From contig JOAZ01000008.1 of assembly GCA_000720535.1 (NCBI GenBank), forward strand, positions 1 through 64,000: DNA of 64,000 bases, written 5' to 3'. Shown piece by piece: positions 25,274-33,342 of this stretch. The first letter of the stretch is position 1. Every line of letters starts with the position of its first letter. A program made the position numbers and the translations under genes. Source of the DNA: Streptomyces halstedii. Lineage in GTDB: Bacteria > Actinomycetota > Actinomycetes > Streptomycetales > Streptomycetaceae. The notes below the pieces were generated by a model. That model was not told the DNA's origin, ran no database searches, and was given only the letters and a program-made list of their open reading frames with translations.

Positions 25274-26110
25274 TCAGGTGACGGCGAGGAGGCCGACCGC
25301 GACGGCGGCGGTGCCCAGGCCGACGATCTGGCCGCGATGGACGCGTTCGGCGAGCACGCCACGGGCCAGCAGGACCGTACCGGCCGGGTAGAGGGCGGTG
25401 ATCACGGCGACGACGGCCAGGTCCCCGCTGCGCGCGGCGAGCAGGAACAGCAGGTTCGCCAGGGAATCCAGCACGCCCGCCGCCCCCGACACCGCGTAGG
25501 CGGGACGTTCGGGTCCGAGTCGGCGGCGCAGCAGCACCGCCGCGGTCAGGGTGAGGGCCGAGGAGACCGCCCGGCCCGCGATCAGCGGGGCCACACCGCT
25601 GTCGGACGGCGCCTGGTGCAGAAGGATGAGCTGGAGGGCGATGGCGCCGCCCGCACCTGAAGCCAGCAGCAGCGCGGTACGGGAAGGGCGCACCGAACCG
25701 GCGCCGTGCCCCGCGCTGACCAGGACCACCGCCACCAGCGCGAGCGGCAGGCCCACCAGCCCGGCGGCGCCCAGGCGCTCGCCTTGCAGCAGCCCCGCGG
25801 CGACGGGCAGCGCGGCGGACACCATGGCGGTCACGGGTGAGAGCACGTTCATCGGGCCGATCGCCAGCGTGCGGTAGAGCAGCGCGAACGCGGCGGCCGA
25901 GGCGACCCCGGACGCGGCGCCCCAGCCGACGGCGCCGGCGTCGTACGAGGCGCCGAGCAACGGCCAGAGCAGCAGCTCGACCGCGAGACCGGCCGGGGCC
26001 GCGATCATCACCGTGCGCAGCACATGAGCCTTGCGGGCGCCGAGTCCGCCGAGGAAGTCGGCGCATCCGTAGGCGAACGAGCTGCCCAGGGCCAGCAGCA
26101 GAGCGAGCAC
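25274..26110 (-). CDS. EamA/DMT-superfamily transporter
   Basis: The gene encodes 278 residues from a GTG at 26110 (VLALLLALGSSFAYGCADFLGG), which begins exactly at the first membrane helix and has AGGGGA about 10 bases upstream. Longer in-frame starts would translate promoter DNA. Two EamA halves are present, including FALLYRTLAIGPMNVLSPVTAM and LANLLFLLAARSGDLAVVAVITALYP. About ten helices are expected. It is a likely exporter. It is the first gene of a probable operon with the B3/B4 protein and divergent from a cupin-type regulator. Confidence 0.85.
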   Translation of the reverse strand: MLALLLALGSSFAYGCADFLGGLGARKAHVLRTVMIAAPAGLAVELLLWPLLGASYDAGAVGWGAASGVASAAAFALLYRTLAIGPMNVLSPVTAMVSAALPVAAGLLQGERLGAAGLVGLPLALVAVVLVSAGHGAGSVRPSRTALLLASGAGGAIALQLILLHQAPSDSGVAPLIAGRAVSSALTLTAAVLLRRRLGPERPAYAVSGAAGVLDSLANLLFLLAARSGDLAVVAVITALYPAGTVLLARGVLAERVHRGQIVGLGTAAVAVGLLAVT

Positions 26111-26232
26111 GGGACATCCATCCCCTAGTATCTCGGTGAAACGACTGAACCGTACAACGGATCGACCGCTTCCTGTCAACCAAACGACCGCATGGTGCAT
26201 TCCAGTGGTCCATTCGCGAAGATGGTGATCGG

Positions 26233-26817
26233 ATGGCCGAGACGGCCTCAGCCCTGCGGACGCTTGCCCACAACGTCAGGGCGGCCCGCACCCGGGCCGG
26301 CTTGTCCCTGGACGAGCTCGGACGACGTGCCCAGGTCAGCAAGGGCGCGCTGGTGGGACTGGAGAAAGCCCAGGGCAACCCCAACTTCGCCACCCTCGTC
26401 CGGCTGGCCGACACGCTCGGCGTCTCGGTGTCCGCGCTGCTGGAAGGACCGGCCGAGGGCCGCGTCCGCGTCGTGGCCGCCGACGCGGTGCCTCCTCTGT
26501 GGACGGGGGAGCGGGGGAGCGAGGCGCGGCTCATGCTGACGACCTCGGGCCCGGCTCCGGTCGAGGTCTGGCGCTGGCGCCTGGAACCCGGCGAGGAGTA
26601 CCCCAGCCACCCCCACCAGGCAGGGGTCGTGGAAACCGTCAGCGTCACCGCCGGCCGGATGACCCTGGTCGTCGACGGCACCGAGCACCCCGTCGAAGCC
26701 GGGCAGACCGCCGCCTTCGACGGCGATGTACCGCACGCCTACCGTGGCTCCGGCGCCGAGAGCTGCCACCTGGTCATGACGGTGCACCTGCCGCCCGGAC
26801 CCGCCTCCACCGCCTGA
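26233..26817 (+). CDS. XRE-family regulator with C-terminal cupin
   Basis: The protein has 194 residues. The helix-turn-helix spans about 8-65: LAHNVRAARTRAGLSLDELG, then VSKGALVGLEKAQGNPNFAT and LADTLGVSVSALLEG. A cupin barrel follows (about 105-185): PSHPHQAGVVETVSVTAGRM and GQTAAFDGDVPHAY, with histidines placed to bind metal or ligand. Such proteins sense small molecules and control divergent catabolic or export genes. The gap of 122 bases to the EamA gene is the expected control region. Confidence 0.88.
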   Translation: MAETASALRTLAHNVRAARTRAGLSLDELGRRAQVSKGALVGLEKAQGNPNFATLVRLADTLGVSVSALLEGPAEGRVRVVAADAVPPLWTGERGSEARLMLTTSGPAPVEVWRWRLEPGEEYPSHPHQAGVVETVSVTAGRMTLVVDGTEHPVEAGQTAAFDGDVPHAYRGSGAESCHLVMTVHLPPGPASTA

Positions 26818-27136
26818 CCGCCCTCCACCGTCTGATCCACCTCGGCGCTCCCGCCCGCGCCCGCCTCCGTGGCCTCGGCCCGGGGCAGGACACCCGGGAA
26901 CCCGGTCAGATCCAGCGGAACAGGCCGACGGCGGCGTGTACGTCGGTGAAGTCCTCGACGGAGCGGAGGTTGTCGGACAGCGCCTCCAGGACCGAGCCGG
27001 CTCCGGCGGCGAGCGGGGCACCGACGGCCACGCCGAAGACCCGGAACCGGTGACCCGGTCGATGGCGGAGGTGGAGCGGCCGGCGCCCGCGGGCGACCCG
27101 CGTGGACGCGGCCCGCGCGGCGCCTCCCGCCACCCG
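26818..27136. other. Intergenic region, possible decayed coding sequence
   Basis: These 319 bases lie between convergent genes. On the minus strand a frame ending at 26906 reads SVLEALSDNLRSVEDFTDVH near its end, which looks protein-like, but I recognise no family and no independent start. It may be a remnant or chance. Confidence 0.3.
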
Positions 27137-27179
27137 CGTACGGCCCGTGCGGCGCGGGGTGCGCCCCACGGGCCGTACG
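27137..27179 (-). terminator. Long hairpin after the SDR-type gene
   Basis: CGTACGGCCCGTG (27137-27149) and CACGGGCCGTACG (27167-27179) are perfect 13-base arms. Inside them GGCGC/GCGCC also pairs, giving a nearly continuous stem. It starts 14 bases after the stop of the leftward gene and can act on the convergent transcript too. Confidence 0.75.
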
Positions 27180-27192
27180 GCCGTGCGGTGGT

Positions 27193-28134
27193 TCAGGCGG
27201 ACGGGGCGCGGAAGTAGTGGCCCTCGTCGAGGTCGGCGACGAGCCCCGCCCTGGTGGGACGCCACCCCGTCAGCTCGCGGGTCAGCGCGCTGGAGGCGGG
27301 CTGGTCGGTGGAGAGCACCCTGGCCAGCCAGCCGAAGTGCCCGCCCGCGTCCTCCGGCCGTACGGAGACCACCGGCACGTCCAGGTGGCGGCCGATGACC
27401 TCGGCGATCTCCCGCAGGCGCACCCCCTCGTCGGCGACGGCGTGCAGCGTCGTACCCGCCGGGGCGTCCTCCAGCGCGACCCGGAACAGGTGCGCCGAGT
27501 CCAGGCGGTGAACAGCCGGCCAGCGGTTGGACCCGTCGCCGTAGTGACCCGCCGCGCGCTTGTCCCGGGCGAGCTGGACCAGGGTCGCGACGAACCCCTT
27601 GTCGCCTTCTCCGTGGTTGGTCCGCGGCAGACGTACGACGGCCGCGCGCACACCACGGGAGGCGAGGGAGAGAGTCCACTCGGCGGTGGCCATCCGGGTC
27701 GCCGGGCCGGCGACCGCCGGATCGCCCGCGGTGCCCGGCGGGATGTCGTGCCCGTCGCGCTCGGTCGCCGTCCTCCCCGGCACCACGGGGGTGCCCGACG
27801 CGATGACGAAGGGCTTCCCGGAACCGCCCAGCGCCTCTCCCATCGCCTCGACGGCGCGCCGGTCCGCGTCGGCGGCGCCCTTGAAATCCCCACCCTCGAA
27901 AGCGAGTTCGTGGTTGAACGCCAGGTGGATCACGCCGTCCGCCGCGGCGGACGCGGCTCGCAGGGCACCGAGGTCGTCGAGGCTGCCGCGGGTCACCTCG
28001 GCCCCGGCCGCGGTGAGGGCGTCGGCGGAGGCGTCCGAACGGGCGAGACCGACGACCTGATGGCCCGCGCCGACGAGATCGGGGACGACGGCCGAGCCGA
28101 TCCAGCCGGACCCGCCGGTGACGAATACACGCAT
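27193..28134 (-). CDS. NAD(P)-dependent extended SDR (epimerase/NmrA-like)
   Basis: The protein has 313 residues from the ATG at 28134; GGAGG lies 8 bases upstream, whereas for the ATG at 28140 it would be too close. The Rossmann signature VFVTGGSGWIGSAVVPDLV opens the protein, followed by the acidic-free VGLARSD, which suits NADP(H). GVIHLAFNHE follows. The usual YxxxK is not obvious; the middle reads RMATAEWTLSLASRGVRAAV. That suggests an atypical reductase or a redox-sensor NmrA-like protein. It is monocistronic and divergent from the StrR-like regulator. Substrate unknown. Confidence 0.8.
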   Translation of the reverse strand: MRVFVTGGSGWIGSAVVPDLVGAGHQVVGLARSDASADALTAAGAEVTRGSLDDLGALRAASAAADGVIHLAFNHELAFEGGDFKGAADADRRAVEAMGEALGGSGKPFVIASGTPVVPGRTATERDGHDIPPGTAGDPAVAGPATRMATAEWTLSLASRGVRAAVVRLPRTNHGEGDKGFVATLVQLARDKRAAGHYGDGSNRWPAVHRLDSAHLFRVALEDAPAGTTLHAVADEGVRLREIAEVIGRHLDVPVVSVRPEDAGGHFGWLARVLSTDQPASSALTRELTGWRPTRAGLVADLDEGHYFRAPSA

Positions 28135-28511
28135 GGGCATGACCTCCTCGTACCACTGTCCGCGCCACCGGACGGAGCGACAACTCGGACGGCCGCCGCC
28201 GCCCTCCCGACGCCGCTTCGGGCACCCCGGGCCCCGGACGGCGCCCTGGTGTGCCCGAACGGGCGGCGGCCGGATCCGGCCCGGGAGCGCTGTCGCGTCC
28301 CCCCGAGGCACCGCTGAACGCGCTGGTCGGCGCGTGTGCGGCGGGCGCGGGCGGTGCGGCGGGGAGCGGCCGGTGCCGCCGGCGCGGGCCGCCCGTATGG
28401 AGAAAGACTGGACGCGCGCTAGAGCCCTTCTGGAGTAAACAGGGAAGCCGGTTTCTTTACGCCTATGGTCCAGCCGTGAACCCCGGACAGGAGATACCTG
28501 AGGAGGCGCTG
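28135..28511. promoter_or_regulatory. Divergent control region of the SDR and StrR-like genes
   Basis: 377 bases. The first 270 are very GC-rich and featureless. The last 80 (about 28430-28510) are AT-richer and should hold the StrR-like promoter. No StrR-type dyad was found here. Confidence 0.35.
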
Positions 28512-29564
28512 ATGCTCGACGCGTTGACGGCGGACAGGCCCACATTGTCGACGCCCGGCGTCTCTCGGCGACCGGACACCGAGCGGGTTCCCCTCGCGTT
28601 ACTGGTGGCGTCGGATTCCCCGCGTACCGCGGGGGAGGACGCCGAGCACATCGAGACCCTCGCCGAGACGCAGACCCCGCTGCCGCCCATCGTGGTGCAC
28701 CGGCCGACGATGCGGATCGTCGACGGCCTGCACCGGACGCAGGCGGCCGCGCTGCGGGGCGAGGAGACCATCGAGGTCCGGTACGTGGACGGCTCGGTCG
28801 AGGACGCCTTCGTCCTGGCCGTCCGGCTCAACGCCGAACACGGGATGCCGCTGTCCCGCCGGGACCGGACGGCGGCGGCCGAACGCATCATCGGCAGCCA
28901 CCCCGACTGGTCGGACCGCCGGATCGCCGAGGTGACGGGCCTGGCGCCGGGCACGGTGGCGGCGCTGCGCAAGCGGTCAACCGTTCGGATCGAGCAGTTG
29001 AACACCCGGACCGGACGCGACGGACGGTCCCGGCCGGTCAACAGTGCCGCGGGCCGGCGCCGTGCGAGCCAGGTGATCGCGGAACGCCCGGGTGCCTCGT
29101 TGCGCGAGATCGCCCAGGAGGCGGGCATCGCGCTGGCGACGGCCCGCGACGTCCGCCTGCGCGTCCGCGCGGGCGAGGACCCGGTACCGGCCAGACTGCG
29201 GGAGGCGCCGGAGGGCGACGGCGCCTCGCCGGGCGGGAGTCCGGTACGCAGACCGACCCCGGTGGACGGCGGGGGCCGGGGTGGCAGGACACGGCCGGAG
29301 CCCTCGGCGATCACGGGCGCCGGACAGTTCGTGAACCTGCGCAAGGATCCCTCGCTGCGCTTCTCCGAGGCGGGCCGGATGCTCCTGCAACTCCTGTCCA
29401 CGGGCGGGTTCGACGAGGAGCGGTGGAGCTGGCTGATGGACGCGGTACCCGCGCACCGCTACACGGACGTCGCACGGGTCGCCAGGCAGTGCGGCGAGCA
29501 ATGGCTGGCCTTCGCCGAGGAGTTGGAAGGGGGCGGTGGCGTCCGCGCGAGCCGGGCCGTCTGA
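28512..29564 (+). CDS. StrR-like pathway activator (ParB-fold plus helix-turn-helix), TTA codon
   Basis: The protein has 350 residues from the ATG at 28512, chosen because AGGAGG lies five bases upstream. The ParB-type domain (about 15-110) has ETQTPLPPIVVHRPTMRIVD, GLHRTQAAALRG and FVLAVRLNAEHGMPLSRRDR. A helix-turn-helix follows: DRRIAEVTGLAPGTVAALRK. This is the pattern of StrR, NovG, Bbr and KasT, which are specific activators of antibiotic clusters. Codon 30 is TTA (28599-28601), so translation should depend on the bldA tRNA. A StrR-type operator at 45383-45413 upstream of the reductase gene is its likely target. It sits at the left edge of the hybrid cluster beside two other regulators. 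Confidence 0.88.
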   Translation: MLDALTADRPTLSTPGVSRRPDTERVPLALLVASDSPRTAGEDAEHIETLAETQTPLPPIVVHRPTMRIVDGLHRTQAAALRGEETIEVRYVDGSVEDAFVLAVRLNAEHGMPLSRRDRTAAAERIIGSHPDWSDRRIAEVTGLAPGTVAALRKRSTVRIEQLNTRTGRDGRSRPVNSAAGRRRASQVIAERPGASLREIAQEAGIALATARDVRLRVRAGEDPVPARLREAPEGDGASPGGSPVRRPTPVDGGGRGGRTRPEPSAITGAGQFVNLRKDPSLRFSEAGRMLLQLLSTGGFDEERWSWLMDAVPAHRYTDVARVARQCGEQWLAFAEELEGGGGVRASRAV

Positions 29565-29590
29565 CCGGCGGGCCCGGGGCGCGACGGAGT

Positions 29591-29625
29591 CCGGCGGGCG
29601 CGCCGCGCGCTCGCGTGCCCGCCGG
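29591..29625. terminator. Hairpin between the StrR-like and SARP genes
   Basis: CCGGCGGGC (29591-29599) and GCCCGCCGG (29617-29625) are perfect 9-base arms in the 69-base convergent gap. It is probably bidirectional. Confidence 0.6.
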
Positions 29626-29633
29626 TGCTGTCC

Positions 29634-30455
29634 TCAGGCGACCTCTGCGGGGGCCCTGCGGGCGTCACGCGGCAGGTCGTGGGAGGAGTCGGACGAGGCG
29701 CGGATCGAACGCTGGAGCCGTTGCAGCGCGGCGCCGGGCTCTATCCCCAGGTCCCGGACGAGGGCGCACCGCAGCCGCTGGTAGACCCGCAGCGCCTCGC
29801 CGGGGCGTCCGGACCGGTACAGCGCGCGCATGAACTGGCCGTGCAGGCTCTCGTGCAGGTGGTACCGCTCGACGAGCACGGTGAGCTCCGGCAGCAACTC
29901 CAGGTGGCGGCCCAGGAAGAGGTCCGCCTCGATCCGCTGGTCGAGCGCGCAGCGCCGGGACTCCTCCAGCCGCCGGACCTGCACGTCCAGATGACGGCCG
30001 GGCCGCACGTCGGCGAGCGCGGGCCCGGTCCACAGGTCGAGGGCCGAGTGGAGCAGGCGCGCCGCGCTCGGCCGGTCCTTGGCCGCCATGGCCCGGTACC
30101 CCTCGTTGGTCATGCGCTCGAACTCACGGAAGTCGAGCGTGCCGCCCCCGGCGTCGAGCAGATACCCGCCGGGCATCGTGACCAGGACCTGCTTGGCCGT
30201 ACGTCCGGGCGGGCCCGTGCCGGCCGGTGCCGAGTCGATCAGCTCCCGCAGCCGGAGGACGTACGTCTGGAGCGTGGCACGGGCGCTCTGCGGCGGCCGC
30301 GCGCCCCACAACTCCTCCAGCAGGGTGGCGGTCGGGACCGGCCGGCCCTCGTTGAGGGCGAGCAGGGCGAGAACCTGGCGCGGCTTGGGAGCGGTCGGAG
30401 CTACGCGCGTTGATCCGAACCGTGCGGTGAAGCCGCCGAGTACCTGGATGTCCAT
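29634..30455 (-). CDS. Small SARP-family regulator
   Basis: The protein has 273 residues. An OmpR-type winged helix opens it (MDIQVLGGFTARFG, KPRQVLALLALNEGRPVPTA, ARATLQTYVLRLREL), followed by the bacterial transcriptional activation domain from about residue 100 (GPALADVRPGRHLD, GQFMRALYRSGRPGEALRVYQ). Small SARPs activate specific antibiotic genes by binding direct repeats near the -35 region. No ATPase extension is present, unlike AfsR. It is convergent with the StrR-like gene and divergent from the butyrolactone-receptor-like gene. Joint control of the NRPS/PKS cluster is inferred. Confidence 0.9.
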   Translation of the reverse strand: MDIQVLGGFTARFGSTRVAPTAPKPRQVLALLALNEGRPVPTATLLEELWGARPPQSARATLQTYVLRLRELIDSAPAGTGPPGRTAKQVLVTMPGGYLLDAGGGTLDFREFERMTNEGYRAMAAKDRPSAARLLHSALDLWTGPALADVRPGRHLDVQVRRLEESRRCALDQRIEADLFLGRHLELLPELTVLVERYHLHESLHGQFMRALYRSGRPGEALRVYQRLRCALVRDLGIEPGAALQRLQRSIRASSDSSHDLPRDARRAPAEVA

Positions 30456-30543
30456 GTCTCTCCCCGAATCCGTACGTACGCGGTCCCCCCGTGGCCCCTG
30501 GGTGCGGCGTGGCTCCAGGAGGCTGCGGCTTGCTCACGTAGGG

Positions 30544-30560
30544 CTACGCAAACAGCGTAG
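30544..30560. promoter_or_regulatory. Dyad in the SARP promoter region
   Basis: CTACGC and GCGTAG flank AAACA, 89 bases before the SARP start. The short dyad lies where a repressor of the SARP gene would bind. Its partner is unknown; the neighbouring TetR-type receptor is one candidate. Confidence 0.35.
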
Positions 30561-30726
30561 TCGGTTCTTTCTTGAGATCCAGAGGGTTCGTCAAGTCCGT
30601 GCACATCTCACCACGGAGCCAGGCTGGCCGGGTGCTGACGGGGCGTCGGGTGGGCTGCCGTCCCGCCGTGGAGGGTTTCGTGGGCCGGGCAGGCTTTTAT
30701 CGGCCGTGTGCGCATCATCCAATAGC

Positions 30727-30744
30727 AAACCATATCTGCGGTTT
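30727..30744. promoter_or_regulatory. ARE-like inverted repeat upstream of the butyrolactone-receptor-like gene
   Basis: AAACC (30727-30731) and GGTTT (30740-30744) are inverted repeats in an AT-rich patch, 126 bases before the chosen receptor start. Butyrolactone receptors and pseudo-receptors bind AT-flanked sites with AAAC...GTTT symmetry in their own promoters. The match is short, so this is only a candidate. Confidence 0.45.
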
Positions 30745-30869
30745 ATTATGCTGAATGGGAGTTGACGGGTGAGTCCCGCATTTCTCGCGGGGCCGCTGAC
30801 GGGGGTGTCATCTCCATGTTCCCGACGTGGGAGCAGGGAGCCGGCTCGGGAGCTATGGAGAGCACCTAC

Positions 30870-31487
30870 ATGGTCAAGCAGGAACGTGCCGCACGGACCC
30901 GCAGCGCACTGATCGCGGCGGCGGCCGAAGTCTTCAGCCGGGAGGGATACTGCAACGCCTCGCTCGTGGCCATCAGCGGTCAGGCAGGGGTGACCAACGG
31001 CGCGCTGCACTTCCACTTCCCGACCAAGTCCGCCCTGGCCGCCGCGGTGACGACCGCGGCGGCCAGGCGTTTCGAGGGGGTCGTGGCGCAGGGCGAACGG
31101 CGGATGGGCCAGGGCGGGGCACTGCAACTGCTCATCGACACGAGCCACGTCCTGGTGTGCCGGTTACGGGAGGACACCGTGCTGCGGGCGGGGTTCGACC
31201 TGGGAGGGGATCCCGGGAGCCCTCAGGGCCTGGACGAGGTGAGCGGCCTGTGGCAGCGGTGGGTCGAGTCGACCCTGGAACGCGCGGACACGGCGGGGGA
31301 GTTGCTGGAGGGGGTGTCGGCCGAACACGTGGCGATCGCGGTGGTCGCGGGCACCGTGGGGTTCCAGGTGCTGGCCAAGCGGGACCCTCGGTGGGCCTCG
31401 CACCGCGTGCTGACCCGGTTCTGGTGTCTGCTGCTGCCGCGTGTCTCGGCCGTTCCGGCCGAGTTGAGGGGCGGCGGGTCCGGCTGA
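30870..31487 (+). CDS. Gamma-butyrolactone receptor-like TetR regulator, TTA codon
   Basis: The protein has 205 residues from the ATG at 30870, where GGAG lies 9 bases upstream; an ATG at 30855 is the alternative. The opening MVKQERAARTRSALIAAAAE and FSREGYCNASLVAISGQAGV with NGALHFHFPTK are typical of ScbR/ArpA-type receptors and pseudo-receptors. These proteins repress SARP genes and let go when a butyrolactone or an antibiotic binds. No butyrolactone synthase (AfsA/ScbA-like) gene is in the window, which favours a pseudo-receptor. Codon 99 is TTA (31164-31166). It is divergent from the SARP gene. Confidence 0.85.
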   Translation: MVKQERAARTRSALIAAAAEVFSREGYCNASLVAISGQAGVTNGALHFHFPTKSALAAAVTTAAARRFEGVVAQGERRMGQGGALQLLIDTSHVLVCRLREDTVLRAGFDLGGDPGSPQGLDEVSGLWQRWVESTLERADTAGELLEGVSAEHVAIAVVAGTVGFQVLAKRDPRWASHRVLTRFWCLLLPRVSAVPAELRGGGSG

Positions 31488-31884
31488 GACCGCGGGCCGC
31501 GCCGGAGCGCCCCATGGGCCGCCGCGCGGAACGTCCCGCCGCGGCACCGCGCCCGGTGTGCGCGCGGCACCGTCCGCCGCCGTGAGAACACCCGCGCAAC
31601 AGTAAAATCTTTCTCTCGGTTTCCCGGAGAAAGCCGATGAATTCTTACTCACTGTGTGAGCATTTCGATTCAAGTCCCGCGCCCCCGTGAATCGGCGAGA
31701 AAAGGCTGTCGCTCCCCGTTCGCCATGAAGTTCACCGGCCGGTGGGAAAGCCGCCCGTACCCCGCCGGGCCGACCCGCGTCCGGGGGCCGGAAACGAGGG
31801 CGGCGGCCCTCGCCGGGCCCGCGCTCCACGACGGAGACGGGGCCGGCGAAGGCCGCCGGAACGGGGCCCTCCTGGGGGCGCGGG
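31488..31884. other. Intergenic region with a low-GC patch
   Basis: 397 bases between convergent genes. The stretch about 31595-31735 is strikingly AT-rich for this genome and includes TTTCTC...GAGAAA symmetry (31610-31632 area). No gene or clear terminator is seen; the patch may be a relic promoter or termination zone. Confidence 0.35.
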
Positions 31885-33114
31885 TCAGTCCACCGGCCCG
31901 CGGACCAGGCTCAGCAGCACCAGGGAGCACAGACTCGCCCCCACGGCGACCCCCACGAGCACCGTGCCCACCGCGAACTGCTCGAACAGCACGCCCGCCA
32001 CCGCGTAGGCGACCGGGCTCGCGGTGAACACGAGGGCGCCGAACACCGGGACCACGTGCGGACGCAGATGTTCCGGCGGCCGCAACGTCATCAGCGCGAC
32101 GGCCGGCGCGGTCACCGCCGGCAGGAACATGCAGCCGGCCGCCACCGTCAGCGCCGTCGTGACGGCCGGCTGGTCCCACGGCAGGAACCACAGCACGACC
32201 GCCGCGCCCACGCCTCCCCACGCCGCCAGGTGGGTCGGGGACATCCGCCGCGCGAGCCGGGCGACCACCAGGGTGCCGAGCGCGGTGCCGCCGCCCCACG
32301 CGGACAGCAGCCAGCCGGCCACGTGCGGGTCCGAGCCGTAGCGGGTCCGGGCCATCACCGGCAGGGCGAGCAGTACGACGGGCATGAGCGCGCCGTATCC
32401 GAGCGCGGCCAGCGACATCGTCCGCAGCACCGGGTCCCGCAGCAGATAGCGCACGCCCTCCGTCATGTTGTGCGCCGCCGCGGCCTCCGGCCGGGGTACG
32501 CGGCGCGGCAGCCCGGTCAGCAGCGCGGCGGACAGCGCGAACGAGGCCGCGTCGATCCACAGCACGTTGAGCGCGCCGAACTGGGCGATCAGGAAGCCGG
32601 CGCCCGCGGGCCCGATGAGCCGTGCCGTCGACGTCGCCGTCTCGAACAGGGCGTTGCCCGCGGTGACGGCGCCCTCGTCCGGACCGATGGCCTCGGCCAG
32701 CAGCACGCGTTGCGCGGAGAGGTAGCCCGACGCCACGCAGCCGATGAGGGCCACGATCACCAGCAGCGCCCAGAACGGGAGCATGTCCGCGAGGTAGAGC
32801 GCGGGCACGCTCGCCACCAGCACCGCGTTGGCGAGGTCACCGACGATCGTGACCCGGCGGGGACCCCACCGGGCCACCAGCAGCCCCGCCCACATGCTCA
32901 GCAGCGGCACCGGGAGGATCTGGATGAGGAACACCAGCCCCATCCGCGCCGGTGACCCGCTGGTCGTGAGGACGAACCAGGGCAGGGCCAGCGTCGTCAT
33001 CTGGGTGCCGAGCGAGGTGATGAACTCGGCGGTGAGGACTTTGCGGAACTGCCAGGAACGCAGGGGCGAACTCGCCGTCGCGGTCTTCTCCGAGCCGTCC
33101 GGCGCGGTCTTCAC
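31885..33114 (-). CDS. MFS exporter of the hybrid cluster
   Basis: The gene encodes 409 residues if it starts at the GTG at 33114, whose GTGA overlaps the MbtH stop; a GTG at 33153 would add 13 residues. It has the multi-pass pattern of drug-efflux MFS proteins with about 12 helices. Signature segments include [20 protein letters not shown], the loop [17 protein letters not shown], and a second half beginning at [17 protein letters not shown]. Such proteins export the compound made by the neighbouring cluster. It is the last gene of the NRPS-P450-MbtH operon, so self-resistance by efflux is likely. Confidence 0.88.
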   Translation of the reverse strand: MKTAPDGSEKTATASSPLRSWQFRKVLTAEFITSLGTQMTTLALPWFVLTTSGSPARMGLVFLIQILPVPLLSMWAGLLVARWGPRRVTIVGDLANAVLVASVPALYLADMLPFWALLVIVALIGCVASGYLSAQRVLLAEAIGPDEGAVTAGNALFETATSTARLIGPAGAGFLIAQFGALNVLWIDAASFALSAALLTGLPRRVPRPEAAAAHNMTEGVRYLLRDPVLRTMSLAALGYGALMPVVLLALPVMARTRYGSDPHVAGWLLSAWGGGTALGTLVVARLARRMSPTHLAAWGGVGAAVVLWFLPWDQPAVTTALTVAAGCMFLPAVTAPAVALMTLRPPEHLRPHVVPVFGALVFTASPVAYAVAGVLFEQFAVGTVLVGVAVGASLCSLVLLSLVRGPVD

Positions 33115-33311
33115 CGAGCCGTCCGTACCGAGGCCGGGCGCAGGTCGCTCCACCAGGTGTCGACGTAACCGGCGCAGGCGTCCCGGCCGGCCGGGCCGAA
33201 GGCCGTGGACCAGCCGGCGGGCACCGGGACGTCGTCGGGCCAGAGGCTGTGCTGCCCCTCCTCGTTGACCAGGACCAGGAACACGCCGTCGGGGTCGTCG
33301 AACGGGTTCAC
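33111..33311 (-). CDS. MbtH-like protein
   Basis: The 66-residue protein carries nearly the full MbtH signature: [20 protein letters not shown], then [13 protein letters not shown] and [14 protein letters not shown]. MbtH proteins bind adenylation domains and are often required for their folding or activity. It starts at GTG with GAGGAG six bases upstream. It lies between the P450 and the MFS exporter in the leftward operon, so its partners are probably the adenylation domains of the 3099-residue NRPS and perhaps the serine module. Confidence 0.95.
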   Translation of the reverse strand: MNPFDDPDGVFLVLVNEEGQHSLWPDDVPVPAGWSTAFGPAGRDACAGYVDTWWSDLRPASVRTAR

Positions 33312-33342
33312 GGCCGTCTCCTCTCCGTGTCCGGGCGGTCGG

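Noticed and set aside
26906-28225. 439-codon minus frame overlapping the SDR gene
   Set aside because: Most is an out-of-frame reading of the SDR gene; only the last 50 residues look protein-like, too little to call a gene.
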